Shown piece after piece: positions 55,674 to 64,000 of a DNA stretch of 64,000 nt (its first letter is position 1; each line of letters starts with the position of its first letter). The position numbers were made by a program, and so were the translations under genes. Source of the DNA: Leptospira stimsonii. Its GTDB lineage: Bacteria; Spirochaetota; Leptospiria; Leptospirales; Leptospiraceae. Under the pieces are notes generated by a model. That model was not told the DNA's origin. It did no database searches and saw only the letters and a list, made by a program, of their open reading frames with translations. The DNA is taken from contig NZ_QHCS01000007.1 of NCBI RefSeq assembly GCF_003545875.1, positions 124,001 to 188,000 of the forward strand, written 5' to 3'.

Positions 55674-56915
55674 ATGCAACTCAAAACGATCCTTTTGCTC
55701 TTTTACGTCCTTCAAATTCTTTTTACCTTGACGATGAAATATTTATCCTATGAAGGAAACAACTCACCGCAACTACATGAAGAAATCCTAAAATACTTTA
55801 CGGAAGCCGATATACAGAAGGGAATTGAATATGCCAGAAGCGGATTCTTCGCGTCAGTTCTATCCGATCTTCTGGATTTTGTCGTAGCCGGAATTTTTGT
55901 CTTCTCCCCTCTTTCCGTAAGATTGGAATCCTATTTGGAAAAAAGGACCGGAAATCGCTTTTATCTTACCGTATTGTTCTTCTTTTTGATCTTTAGCTCC
56001 GTTCAATTTTTGATATCGATTCCGTTTCAATATTATTTTGGATTCGTTTTGGAGCACCAGTTCGGTTTTTCTAAAATGACTTTTTTAGATTGGGTTGTCT
56101 ATACGGGTAAATCCTTAGGGATCGCCGCGTTAGGCGGAAGCGTTGCAGTAATCGGAATCGCGTTCATACTGAAAAAATTTCAAAAGATATGGATGTACTT
56201 GGTTCCGATGGTTTCCTTAATTTTCGGACTTCTATTTTCTATTTTGTTCCCGATCATCATTACTCCTCTTTTTTACGAATACAAACCCATCGAAGAAGGA
56301 AGCCTCAAAACGAAAATCATCTCTCTCTGTGAAAAGGCGCAGATTCAGGTCGAGAACGTATATGTGATCAACGAAAGTAAATATTCGGGTCATACGAACG
56401 CGTACTTTACCGGTTGGGGAGAAAACCGAAAGATCTTTCTTTACGATACACTTATTCAAAATCACACCGAAGAAGAAATCATCAGCGTTTTGGGTCATGA
56501 GATCGGACATTGGACGCACAATCATCAGATCAAAGACATCGCCATCAGCACCGCCGAAACCTTAATCTTATGTTTTCTATTGGCGTATCTTTTTAAGAAC
56601 TTCAAAGAGGAAGGTTCCGTTTCTTTGAGAGAATTCTATTCCCCGTCGACGCTTCCGTTTCTGTTTTTACTTCTTTCTCTTTTCGGATCGCTTACGAGAC
56701 CGGTTTGGAGTACATTCAGTAGAACGCAGGAAACAGAGGCAGACATAGAAGCGCTCGTATTAACGAAGGACAAGAAGTCGTTTATCAATACGGAGATCAA
56801 GTTAGCCAAAGACAACCAGGGAAGGCTCAATCCACATCCGGCGGAAGTTTTCTTTTACCACTCGCATCCAACGACCTTAGAAAGAATCCATTTGGCGGAG
56901 GAATGGAAAAACTAA
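55674..56915 (+). CDS. M48-family membrane zinc protease (Ste24/CAAX protease 1 type)
   Basis: 413 residues with about seven hydrophobic helices and the metalloprotease motif VLGHEIGHWTHNH (first His about residue 275). A downstream Glu ligand lies in RTQETEADIEAL. NAYFTGWGENRKIFLYDTL and the final FFYHSHPTTLERI are classic Ste24p signatures. Eukaryotic relatives trim CAAX-prenylated proteins; bacterial ones serve membrane protein quality control or processing. Substrate unknown. Stand-alone gene. Confidence 0.93.
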   Translation: MQLKTILLLFYVLQILFTLTMKYLSYEGNNSPQLHEEILKYFTEADIQKGIEYARSGFFASVLSDLLDFVVAGIFVFSPLSVRLESYLEKRTGNRFYLTVLFFFLIFSSVQFLISIPFQYYFGFVLEHQFGFSKMTFLDWVVYTGKSLGIAALGGSVAVIGIAFILKKFQKIWMYLVPMVSLIFGLLFSILFPIIITPLFYEYKPIEEGSLKTKIISLCEKAQIQVENVYVINESKYSGHTNAYFTGWGENRKIFLYDTLIQNHTEEEIISVLGHEIGHWTHNHQIKDIAISTAETLILCFLLAYLFKNFKEEGSVSLREFYSPSTLPFLFLLLSLFGSLTRPVWSTFSRTQETEADIEALVLTKDKKSFINTEIKLAKDNQGRLNPHPAEVFFYHSHPTTLERIHLAEEWKN

Positions 56916-57074
56916 CCGTTACTTACGGATTTGTCTTTCGTTTGAAAGACGCTTGTTACCGAGAATTCATATAAACTCCTTTTTTATGGTTTCCAATTTC
57001 CGATTTTTTATGGAATCATAATACTTCAGAAGGAAAGCCGCATTCTCTTTTGCTCTTATGAGAAGGGTAACAAA

Positions 57075-58442
57075 ATGATTACGATCGACTCCGAAAGTCT
57101 CGAACTCAAGACAAGGACCCTGGGGATGCGAATTTTCCAGGAAGACGAAAGCCAATCCTCTAGTTATCTTTCCAAACATTTCTGGATAAAAAAAATTCTC
57201 GGACTCTCTTTTCGTTTTCCGAAGCTCAAGATCGAAATGTTCCGTTTCGTGGACGTCCTCCCTTCTTTACGCTCAAAAAAAGAGATTACGGAACACTTCG
57301 TCTTATACTTATTAAACGAAAACACGGAGACGCACAATTGGATACGTTCTTTGTTGCGTATCGTTCTTCGTATCCCTCCGATTCCTTTTTTTTTCGGAAT
57401 CGGAATTCAAGCCGCGATTCTGAAAACATCGGGAAACTTTATCGCGGGTAAAAATTTTCAAAAAGCAGAAAAACGACTCCGAATCTTAAGAAAGAAGAAT
57501 TCAGTTTTTACGCTCGACGTTTTGGGAGAAGCCGCACTTTCGGAAAAAGAAGCGGACGGATATCAAAAACAATATCTTGAAATTCTCGAAAGCGTGGATT
57601 CTTTCGCAGGAGCGGAGACTACCGGGTATGGAGTTTGCCCTTTCGTAAACGTATCCATCAAATGTTCGAGTTTGTTTTCTCAAATCTCATCGTTAGCAAA
57701 GGAAGAGTCCGTCGCGATTCTCAAGGAAAAGCTCCGCCCCATCCTGCGACTGGCGAAAAAAAAACAGTATTTCGTAAATCTCGACGCGGAACAGTACGAT
57801 TATAAAGAAATTCTAATCACTCTCGCGAAAGAAATTTTTTCAGAACCGGAATTCGAAGACTACCCGCACTTTGGAATCGTGATCCAAGCATATCTCAAGG
57901 AATCAAAAGAGGATCTCATTTGTATTTTAGAATATTCTAAAAATAGAAAAGCACCTTTGACGGTTCGTCTCGTAAAAGGAGCATATTGGGAATACGAGGT
58001 GATCAAGGCTAAAGAAAAAGGCTGGGATGTCCCGGTTTTCGAAAATAAAAATGAAACGGATTTCAACTATGAAGAATGCGCGAAAATTCTTCTGGATTCC
58101 CATCCTATTATTCTTTCCGCGTTCGCTTCGCATAACATTCGAAGTCTATCCGCGATTCTTACGTATGCCGAGAGCAGAGGTATTCCAAAGAGGGATTTTG
58201 AAATTCAGATGTTATACGGGATGGGTGATTCTTACAAAGTCGTATTAAAAAAAATGGGATATCGGATCCGCGAATACACTCCGTTAGGCGATATTCTTCC
58301 CGGAATGGCTTATTTGGTGAGGCGACTTCTGGAAAACACTTCTAATCAGGGCTTTCTCCAGAACTTTCTCTCGGGAAGAATGGATTACTCGCACCTTTTA
58401 AAAAATCCAAAGGAATCGATAATCGATGCAAAACTTTTATAA
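57075..58442 (+). CDS. Proline dehydrogenase
   Basis: 455 residues matching the PutA proline-dehydrogenase barrel: VNVSIKCSSLFSQ, YFVNLDAEQYDYKE, FGIVIQAYLKES, LTVRLVKGAYWEYEVIKA, FASHNIRSLSAI, FEIQMLYGMGD, and REYTPLGDILPGMAYLVRRL with ENTSN. It oxidises proline to pyrroline-5-carboxylate with FAD. The N-terminal region lacks the PutA DNA-binding domain. It overlaps the P5C-dehydrogenase gene by 17 bases in a shifted frame, whereas PutA proteins ending in the same RRLLENTSN segment usually run straight on into the aldehyde dehydrogenase. Confidence 0.92.
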   Translation: MITIDSESLELKTRTLGMRIFQEDESQSSSYLSKHFWIKKILGLSFRFPKLKIEMFRFVDVLPSLRSKKEITEHFVLYLLNENTETHNWIRSLLRIVLRIPPIPFFFGIGIQAAILKTSGNFIAGKNFQKAEKRLRILRKKNSVFTLDVLGEAALSEKEADGYQKQYLEILESVDSFAGAETTGYGVCPFVNVSIKCSSLFSQISSLAKEESVAILKEKLRPILRLAKKKQYFVNLDAEQYDYKEILITLAKEIFSEPEFEDYPHFGIVIQAYLKESKEDLICILEYSKNRKAPLTVRLVKGAYWEYEVIKAKEKGWDVPVFENKNETDFNYEECAKILLDSHPIILSAFASHNIRSLSAILTYAESRGIPKRDFEIQMLYGMGDSYKVVLKKMGYRIREYTPLGDILPGMAYLVRRLLENTSNQGFLQNFLSGRMDYSHLLKNPKESIIDAKLL

Positions 58443-60003
58443 CGAGCCGATCCGTAATTTTTCCAAAGAAGAACACCGAAGTTGGATTTTTCCTACGATT
58501 CAAAAAATACGGAGCGGTTTTCCGATTTTTGTCCCCTCAATCGTGAACGGCGTAGAGATTCAAAATCTTGCCAAAGAAAAACACGCGAATCCCGCTAAAA
58601 AAGAGGAAATCACGACGGAATATTCTCTGAGCGATCATTCGACTTTGGAAAACGCGATTCGGATTTCTAAAAAACATTTTTATCGTTGGAGCGAACTCGA
58701 TCCTAAAGAAAGAACTTCGATTCTTTGGAATGTGGGAACGATGATCCTGGAAAAAAGGAATGAACTCTGCGCATTGATTCTTTTAGAAACGGGAAAGACG
58801 ATTCCCGAGGCCGAAGCGGACATCGTCGAAGCGATCGACTTTTGTAGATATTATGCGAAAGAATACGAAGGAATTTGCAAAGGCAGAAGAGTCGATCTTC
58901 CCGGAGAGGAAAACTTCTATACTTATAAACCGAAAGGAATCGTCGGAGTCATCGCACCTTGGAATTTCCCGGCGGCGATCCTAACCGGAATGTGCGCGGG
59001 CCCTTTGGTCTGTGGAAACGCGGTTCTCTTAAAACCAGCGGAACAATCCTCCGCGACGGCACTTTTTCTATTTCGCCTCTTCTTAAAAGCGGGAGTTCCA
59101 AACGAAGTATTTCATTTTCTACCGGGCAAAGGAGAAGAGATCGGCGCCGCGATCGTAAAACATCCGGAAGTTGCCGTGATCAACTTCACCGGATCAAGAG
59201 AAGTCGGTGTGTCCATCCTAAGGGAATGCGCTCAAATAAGATCCGAATCGAGAAGAATCAAACGCGCGTTATGTGAGATGGGCGGAAAAAATCCGATCAT
59301 CGTGGACGGTGACGCAGATTTAGATCTCGCCGTGGAAGGCGCGCTTCATTCTGCGTTCGGCTTTCAAGGACAAAAGTGTAGCGCTCTTTCCAGGTTGATT
59401 CTATTAGATTCTTGTTATGAAACGTTCAAAACAAGATTTCTGGAGGCGGTTTCTTCCTTAAAGATCGATTCTCCCGAAATTCTTTCCGCGAAGATCGGGC
59501 CGGTGATCACCGAAGAATCGAGACAGAGGTTGGAAAATATTCTTACAAAACACAAAGATACGATTCTCTTTCAGGCGGATCTTTCGGAAGACTTAAAGTC
59601 AAAGGGTCATTACGTCCCGCCTACCGTATTCGAAGAAAAGGATTGGAATAGCGACCTTGCAACGAAAGAATTCTTTGGACCTTTGGTGGCCCTCTTTCGA
59701 GTAAAAACATTCGACGAAGCGATAGAAAAGGCGAACGATTCGGAGTACGCGCTTACCGCCGGTGTTTATTCTCGAAATCCGGAACATATCGAAAAAGCAA
59801 AACGAAGGATCGAAGCGGGAAACCTTTATATCAATCGCGCGATCACAGGCGCGGTCGTCGAAAGACAACCGTTCGGCGGCTATAAACTTTCCGGTGTAGG
59901 AGCAAAAGCGGGAGGTCCCGATTATCTCAAGAGTTTTTTAGAGCCGATCACGATCACCGAAAACACGATGCGAAGAGGATTTACAGCGGAACTGATTCAA
60001 TAA
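58426..60003 (+). CDS. L-glutamate gamma-semialdehyde (P5C) dehydrogenase
   Basis: 525 residues of the aldehyde dehydrogenase fold. It begins with the PutA-type linker NEPIRNFSKEEHRSW and shows GVIAPWNFPAAILTGM, NFTGSREVG (NAD site), CEMGGKNPIIV (general base Glu region), GFQGQKCSALSRLIL (catalytic Cys) and EFFGPLVALFRV. It converts P5C semialdehyde to glutamate, completing proline breakdown. It has a modest ribosome site (AAGGA, 11 bases before ATG) inside the proline dehydrogenase gene. A single-base change in the 17-base overlap would fuse both into one PutA-like protein. Confidence 0.93.
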   Translation: MQNFYNEPIRNFSKEEHRSWIFPTIQKIRSGFPIFVPSIVNGVEIQNLAKEKHANPAKKEEITTEYSLSDHSTLENAIRISKKHFYRWSELDPKERTSILWNVGTMILEKRNELCALILLETGKTIPEAEADIVEAIDFCRYYAKEYEGICKGRRVDLPGEENFYTYKPKGIVGVIAPWNFPAAILTGMCAGPLVCGNAVLLKPAEQSSATALFLFRLFLKAGVPNEVFHFLPGKGEEIGAAIVKHPEVAVINFTGSREVGVSILRECAQIRSESRRIKRALCEMGGKNPIIVDGDADLDLAVEGALHSAFGFQGQKCSALSRLILLDSCYETFKTRFLEAVSSLKIDSPEILSAKIGPVITEESRQRLENILTKHKDTILFQADLSEDLKSKGHYVPPTVFEEKDWNSDLATKEFFGPLVALFRVKTFDEAIEKANDSEYALTAGVYSRNPEHIEKAKRRIEAGNLYINRAITGAVVERQPFGGYKLSGVGAKAGGPDYLKSFLEPITITENTMRRGFTAELIQ

Positions 60004-60199
60004 GCAAGAGAATGATTCCGGTCGATAATCGAAGAAAAAAAAATCGTTATGTGGTCATCCAAATTCTTTTCGTTCGTTAAACTCGCCCAGATCGAACATC
60101 GTACGATAAAAAAGCCCCGTGCAATGGCTCACGTTCTTCGGAAAAAAATTTCGAAGTTGGATTCTCACTATCCACTTCGCTTTCTATTGGTTGCTTCGA

Positions 60200-61015
60200 T
60201 CAATCCGGTTTTTTTGCGACCGCGATATAAGCTTCTGAGGAAAGGGAAACCGGAATGTTCCTGAGCCGAGAATTGAGATGATCCAACATAATTTTTCTTT
60301 TTTCGTTCCAGACGGATTCGGTCATTTTACTTTTCATCCACCGAAGAGGAGCTCCACCGTCGATCATGGAATCGAGGAATTCTTCGCCGTCCGTTACTTC
60401 GATCGAATTGGAAAAAGGAACAATTTCGATTTCTTGAAAGCCGGCCGTGTTCAGTTGCTCTCGAAAGAATTCCGGATTCTCAAAACTGGAAAAATTGGTC
60501 TGCGGTTCAGGCATTTCAGGATTCGCCTTACGAAGCGCTCCAAATAAAAACTGCATCAAAGGAGAATGGTTCACAGGTGCCCAGCCGGAAACCGCGACCT
60601 TCTTTCCGGGTTTAAGAACTCGATACATTTCTTTGAGACCTAAGAGTTTATCCGGAAAAAACATCAGACCGAACATGGAAAACGCTCCGTCGAAATGATT
60701 TTGCGGGAACTCCAATTTCTGACCATCCATGACGAGAGGAATCACATTCGAAACGTTTTCTTCTTTCATTCCTTTTTTGAGTTGTTCGATCATCGGTTCC
60801 GAAAAATCGATCGCATACACTTCTTTAACGATTTTGGAAAGAGGAATGGCGAGTGTTCCAGGGCCGGTGGCCACGTCCAATACGACGTCCTCGGAATTGA
60901 ATCCGAGCAATTCCATCGCCTTACGCGAATACGCTTCTAAGAATTGTTTGGTGGATTTTGTATATCCTTCTGCGACTAAGGACCAAGGTTCAACGGAGGA
61001 AAGAGGATTGGACAT
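60200..61015 (-). CDS. SAM-dependent methyltransferase (Methyltransf_11 type)
   Basis: 271 residues. The class I Rossmann motifs are visible: VVLDVATGPGTLAIPLSKIV (motif I), VYAIDFSEPMIEQLKKG (motif II, Asp binding ribose), FDGAFSMFGLMFFPD and LKEMYRVLKPGKKVAVSGW. It resembles UbiE/COQ5-like enzymes of the arsenite/quinone/small-molecule group but lacks decisive motifs. Substrate unknown. Stand-alone; about 195 bases separate it from the convergent P5C dehydrogenase gene. Confidence 0.9.
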   Translation of the reverse strand: MSNPLSSVEPWSLVAEGYTKSTKQFLEAYSRKAMELLGFNSEDVVLDVATGPGTLAIPLSKIVKEVYAIDFSEPMIEQLKKGMKEENVSNVIPLVMDGQKLEFPQNHFDGAFSMFGLMFFPDKLLGLKEMYRVLKPGKKVAVSGWAPVNHSPLMQFLFGALRKANPEMPEPQTNFSSFENPEFFREQLNTAGFQEIEIVPFSNSIEVTDGEEFLDSMIDGGAPLRWMKSKMTESVWNEKRKIMLDHLNSRLRNIPVSLSSEAYIAVAKKPD

Positions 61016-61442
61016 GATTCATACTCTATGCCTTGCGCGTAAAATATTACCAGCAAATTCTAAGATTCCTTTTTCGATTTCCTCGTAATTCAGATTTCCA
61101 GGAACTAACGCCGAAAACAATCCAGTCCATAAATTATTTCCAAGCCGGAACAAAAACTTAAAAAAACCGGCTCGGATCGGCTCTCGGTTCCATTTCGAAT
61201 TTCTAAAATAAACAGAGCGAAACGAATTCGAAACGGAAGAATTTTGTCCTCCGGATTTCGTTGAAAGGGCATCGTTTCGAGAAAGAAACGATTCTTCCGA
61301 AATTCTATCTCGGACGGACTTGAAGTCCGCTCGCAAGTTTTTTTCGCCGGAATCCGCTTTGTCGAAACAACGGAAGAATCCGACTTCCAAAAGAATTTCA
61401 TTTTGTATCCCGTTCTATGCGGGAACTCCTCAAAAAAACTTT
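61016..61442. other. 427-base intergenic region with dispersed element
   Basis: Minus-strand open frames here are rich in Ser/Arg/Phe and have no family signature, so I do not call a gene. It has a CGGACTTGAAGTCCG inverted repeat (61315-61329) and a GCGGGAACTCC motif (about 61420-61430), apparently a second, inverted copy of the element at 47015-47135. Confidence 0.5.
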
Positions 61443-61874
61443 CTATTCGGTAGGAATCGCGTGCAACTCGAACGCGTTCAACAGTTCTTCCGAATATTTC
61501 CATGGCCTATTTTTGTTAAAATCGAAAAGAATGCAGGTGGAAAGAGAATCGCAGGCGATCTTCCCGTCGGACTTCCGGATAAGCTTTTGAAAAATCTTAC
61601 AACGAGAACCCGCAAGTTCCCCGAAAAATGTGGTCACGAGAATGGTTTCCGGATAACGGATCTCCGCCTTGTAATCGGTTTCCGAACGGAGAATCATCGG
61701 ACCGATGTTCGCTTCCTTCATTTTCGAATAACTCAAACCCGCTTCTTCAAGAGCGACCATTCTCCCTTCGTGTAAGAAAACCTGAAAATTTCCAACATTG
61801 AGATGTCCGTTTGGATCACACTGGCTCCAAAGCACCGGAATTTCATACTGAAATTCCTTCGATATCATACTCAT
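61443..61874 (-). CDS. Acyl-CoA thioesterase (4HBT hotdog family)
   Basis: 143 residues from the ATG at 61874, which has GGAG six bases upstream; an ATG at 61886 would add four residues. The 4HBT active-site pattern is present near the N-terminus (VLWSQCDPNGHLNVGNF, with Asp followed by N-G-H-x-N-V), followed by MILRSETDYKAEIRYPE. It should hydrolyse acyl- or aryl-CoA thioesters in the cytoplasm. Third hotdog protein in the window. Stand-alone. Confidence 0.88.
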   Translation of the reverse strand: MSMISKEFQYEIPVLWSQCDPNGHLNVGNFQVFLHEGRMVALEEAGLSYSKMKEANIGPMILRSETDYKAEIRYPETILVTTFFGELAGSRCKIFQKLIRKSDGKIACDSLSTCILFDFNKNRPWKYSEELLNAFELHAIPTE

Positions 61875-62070
61875 ATTACACTCCATTTAACATCGAATAT
61901 TCATAAAACAGAATGAAAGACTTTCGTTTCTATGAAAATTATAGTTTGATATAAAATTAATAATTTGATGAGAAAACTTTTTAAACCGGTAGACAGGCTT
62001 CTTTTCTGCGGTTATCCTTTGTCCTTCTTCTCCTTCGATCCATTTTTCTATTTTTTTTCCGAGGAAGGGA

Positions 62071-62127
62071 TTGACAATTCCACCCTTGAGGGATAATTTA
62101 ACCGAAAGGTTAATTAACCATATGGTT
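62071..62127 (+). promoter_or_regulatory. Promoter and overlapping palindromic operator of the arsR operon
   Basis: A perfect -35 box TTGACA (62071-62076) is followed after 15 bases by GATAAT (62092-62097), a short but plausible sigma-70 spacing. Directly downstream are three overlapping dyads: TTAACC-GAAA-GGTTAA (62098-62113), GGTTAATTAACC (62108-62119) and AACCATATGGTT (62116-62127). The last contains the start codon. This arrangement fits an autoregulated ArsR operator that covers the transcription start and translation start. Confidence 0.65.
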
Positions 62128-62511
62128 CAACAAGACGCTACAGAAGATCATCTCAGCCTTACGTTTGCCGCTCTGGCGGACCCGACTCGGCGGAAGATTT
62201 TGGCCACCCTTCGATACGGTGACGTAAGCGTGAAGCAACTTGCGGAACCCTTTGCCATGAGTCTTCCCGCGATCACCAAACATCTCAAGGTGCTGGAAAG
62301 AGCCGGACTGATTTCCCGAGGCAAGGAGGCACAATGGAGACCTTCTCGTTTAGAAACAGGGCCCTTAAAAGAAGTGGCTGATTGGATCGACGAATACAGA
62401 CAAATCTGGGAAGCCAGACTCGATCGACTGGATGATTATTTGCGGGAACTCCAGCAAATCGAGGCAAACGAACAAATAAACCAAAGGAAATTCGACAATG
62501 AACAAGGATAA
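62122..62511 (+). CDS. ArsR-family transcriptional repressor
   Basis: 129 residues from the ATG at 62122. Winged HTH: TFAALADPTRRKILATLRYG, then VKQLAEPFAMSLPAITKHLK (recognition helix) and RGKEAQWRPSRL (wing). The C-terminal helix, WLDE/IDEYRQIWEARLDRLDDYL-like, is typical of the ArsR members paired with SRPBCC genes; no metal motif. The start codon sits inside a palindrome, and the last 14 bases overlap the DoxX gene. No good ribosome site precedes the ATG, so initiation may be weak or leaderless. Confidence 0.93.
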   Translation: MVQQDATEDHLSLTFAALADPTRRKILATLRYGDVSVKQLAEPFAMSLPAITKHLKVLERAGLISRGKEAQWRPSRLETGPLKEVADWIDEYRQIWEARLDRLDDYLRELQQIEANEQINQRKFDNEQG

Positions 62512-62890
62512 AATCAAAAACATCATCTACTGGGTAACGACGGTTATAGTCGCCGCAAACTACGCGTTCGCCGCTTACGCGTATACGACGCAAGGACCGG
62601 AAGTAGTAGAGGGAATGACTAAACTCGGCTATCCCCTCTACTTCGTTACTCTTCTCGGAGTTTGGAAACTTCTCGGCGCGATCGCTATCAGCGTCCCGAA
62701 ATTCCCTCTTCTGAAAGAATGGGCTTATGCGGGAATGTTTTTCAACCTCACCTCCGCTTCTATCTCCAACGGAATTTCCGGTTTCGAAACCGCGCACATC
62801 GTTATGCCCCTCGTAGGTGTTGTGTTAGTCGCTCTTTCTTGGGCGCTTCGTCCTGAAAGCAGAAGACTTCCCGGAGTCTGGAGTTTATAA
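62498..62890 (+). CDS. DoxX-like membrane protein
   Basis: 130 residues with four hydrophobic helices (for example IIYWVTTVIVAANYAFAAYA and IVMPLVGVVLVALSWALRP) and the DoxX_2-type motif L-G-Y-P-x-Y-(F/L)...L-G-V-W-K-L-L-G. Overlaps the arsR gene by 14 bases, so translation is coupled. The family is loosely linked to redox or thiosulfate/quinone chemistry, but members in ArsR-SRPBCC operons have no proven function. Confidence 0.9.
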   Translation: MNKDKIKNIIYWVTTVIVAANYAFAAYAYTTQGPEVVEGMTKLGYPLYFVTLLGVWKLLGAIAISVPKFPLLKEWAYAGMFFNLTSASISNGISGFETAHIVMPLVGVVLVALSWALRPESRRLPGVWSL

Positions 62891-62958
62891 GAATTTTAGA
62901 ATCGATTCTGCACTCTTAAAAAGAAAGCATACTGAGAATTCAAAAAGGATCAAACAAC

Positions 62959-63444
62959 ATGGCAAACAATGATCGAACGATAAACGAAGTTGTTATCACA
63001 AGAATCTTCGACGCTCCGAGAGAACTCGTTTTCAAAGCATGGACGGATCCGGAACATCTGATGCGTTGGTGGGGACCGAAAAACTTCACATCCCCCGCTT
63101 GCAGAATCGATTTTCGAGTCGGCGGGAAGTATGTCTTCGGGTTACGTTCCCCGGACGGTCAAGAGTTTTGGAGCACGGGATTCTTTCGTGAAATCATAAT
63201 ACCGGAAAAGATCGTATATTCGGATTCGTTCGCCGACGAAAACGGAAACCCGGTTCCGGCCTCTCATTACGGTTTTAAAGGAGAATTTCCCGAAACGACC
63301 ACCGTTTCTCTTTTGTTCGAAAAAATCGAAAACAAGACAAAACTTACCTTAAGACATATCGGACTTCCCGCCGGAGAGATTAGCGAAATGACGAAGGCAA
63401 GTTGGAACGAGATGATCGATAAACTGGATGAAAGTTTAAAATAG
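62959..63444 (+). CDS. SRPBCC (AHSA1-like) domain protein
   Basis: 161 residues forming one START-like SRPBCC domain: ITRIFDAPRELVFKAWTDPE then HLMRWWGPKNFTSPACRIDF at the N-terminus, and the closing helix ASWNEMIDKLDESL. This hydrophobic-pocket fold binds small lipophilic ligands. It is the third gene of the arsR operon and similar to the following gene, probably by duplication. Ligand unknown. Confidence 0.92.
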   Translation: MANNDRTINEVVITRIFDAPRELVFKAWTDPEHLMRWWGPKNFTSPACRIDFRVGGKYVFGLRSPDGQEFWSTGFFREIIIPEKIVYSDSFADENGNPVPASHYGFKGEFPETTTVSLLFEKIENKTKLTLRHIGLPAGEISEMTKASWNEMIDKLDESLK

Positions 63445-63493
63445 AATTTTTGTTCTATTTAGAATTCGATTCGGAATAAGCAGGGATAAAACA

Positions 63494-63979
63494 ATGAACT
63501 CACGTAACGATCATAAATCAAACACAGCCGATCGCGAGATCACCACCTCACGCGTGTTTGACGCACCGCGAGAATTGGTCTGGAAGGTTTGGACCGATCC
63601 GAATCACATAGGCAACTGGTGGGGACCGAACGGCTTTACGAATACCATCGAAACGATGGAAGTAAAACCGGGTGGGATCTGGAAACTGATCATGCACGCA
63701 CCGGACGGAACGGATTATCCCAACCGAATCACTTACATCGAAGTCGTGAAACCGGAACGATTGGTTTATAAACACGGCTCCGACCTGGAAGATCACCCCG
63801 GCGATTTCCACGTAACCGTTACGTTCGAAGAAGAAAACGGAAAAACAAAACTAACCATGCTTTCCCTTTTCAAAACTTCGGCCGCACGAGACGAGGTTGT
63901 GGAAAAATACGGAGCGATAGAAGGAATGAATCAAACTCTCAATCGCCTCGGAGACTATCTTACAAAGGTTTCAAATTAA
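63494..63979 (+). CDS. SRPBCC (AHSA1-like) domain protein, paralogue
   Basis: 161 residues, same fold as its upstream neighbour: TTSRVFDAPRELVWKVWTDP then NHIGNWWGPNGFTNTIETME, with VVKPERLVYKHGSD and VTVTFEEENGKTKLTMLSLF. The equal length and shared motif order indicate tandem duplication with later divergence. Fourth gene of the arsR operon. Ligand unknown. Confidence 0.92.
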   Translation: MNSRNDHKSNTADREITTSRVFDAPRELVWKVWTDPNHIGNWWGPNGFTNTIETMEVKPGGIWKLIMHAPDGTDYPNRITYIEVVKPERLVYKHGSDLEDHPGDFHVTVTFEEENGKTKLTMLSLFKTSAARDEVVEKYGAIEGMNQTLNRLGDYLTKVSN

Positions 63980-63994
63980 TAAACGGAGAATTTT

Positions 63995-64000
63995 ATGTCT
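63995..64000 (+). CDS. Start of a further gene, cut by the window end
   Basis: An ATG at 63995 has GGAG six bases upstream and lies 16 bases past the SRPBCC stop, so a fifth operon gene probably begins here. Only two codons are visible; no product can be named. Confidence 0.45.

Noticed and set aside
61019..61390. Minus-strand frame of 123 codons after the methyltransferase gene
   Set aside because: Composition is Ser/Arg/Phe heavy, no family motif, and it runs through the dispersed inverted-repeat element.

Overview
The window reads as chromosome from a spirochaete of the genus Leptospira, most likely one of the pathogenic group. The basis is the large number of lipoproteins with leptospiral-type signal peptides, the DUF1566 and Ig-like lipoproteins, several membrane sensor kinases and chemoreceptors, a moderate GC content (by eye about 40 %), long intergenic spacers with dispersed motifs, and a tRNA-Ile/tRNA-Ala pair with no rRNA genes beside it. 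The species cannot be fixed from sequence reading alone. No prophage, insertion sequence or CRISPR array is visible.

Layout. 0-5 kb: DUF1566 lipoprotein, hotdog thioesterase, membrane-anchored AraC regulator, outer-membrane protein, small lipoprotein. 5-9.4 kb (minus strand): tightly coupled ribH-nusB-TPR-HEAT operon, the last gene apparently starting at CTG. 9.4-13.4 kb: lipoproteins and coiled-coil membrane proteins, ending in a lipoprotein with two tandem peptidoglycan-amidase domains. 13.8-20.8 kb: an ammonium-transporter/chemoreceptor fusion, a (p)ppGpp-hydrolase-like HD gene that looks frameshifted at its start, a PhyH dioxygenase and a conventional chemoreceptor. 21-25.4 kb: Dps, a DegT aminotransferase and Lon. 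25.4-34 kb: a 56-bp tandem repeat, a VOC protein, a pectin-acetylesterase-like lipoprotein, a broken lipoprotein gene, an Ig-like lipoprotein, a frameshifted beta-carbonic anhydrase and a zinc alcohol dehydrogenase. 34-38 kb: thioesterase, SMR transporter, glutathione transferase, hybrid-topology histidine kinase.

38.3-43.3 kb (minus strand) is a six-gene operon: SMP-30-like lactonase, ArsR-type regulator, acyl-CoA dehydrogenase, APH-type kinase, DUF6285-like protein, histidine phosphatase. It fits a gamma-lactone/4-hydroxyacid catabolic route like that of ACAD10/11 and the Pseudomonas Lva enzymes. 43.5-46.7 kb: overlapping cNMP-binding protein, acyltransferase and beta-propeller lipoprotein genes. 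Then come the two tRNAs, a fused flavin/Fe-S membrane oxidoreductase, and a stretch of gene debris (enoyl-CoA hydratase and desaturase-like remnants). 50.4-60 kb: MBL hydrolase with a TetR regulator, HisKA_2 kinase, ThiM, a Cys-rich secreted protein, an M48 protease, and proline dehydrogenase plus P5C dehydrogenase as overlapping separate genes. 60-64 kb: methyltransferase, thioesterase and an ArsR-DoxX-SRPBCC-SRPBCC operon whose promoter carries overlapping palindromes.

Two themes stand out. One is signalling and sensing (two chemoreceptors, two kinases, a cNMP effector, four or five repressors). The other is ongoing gene decay, with at least four and perhaps six broken or split genes. The most novel items are the Amt-chemoreceptor fusion and the lactone/4-hydroxyacyl-CoA operon.
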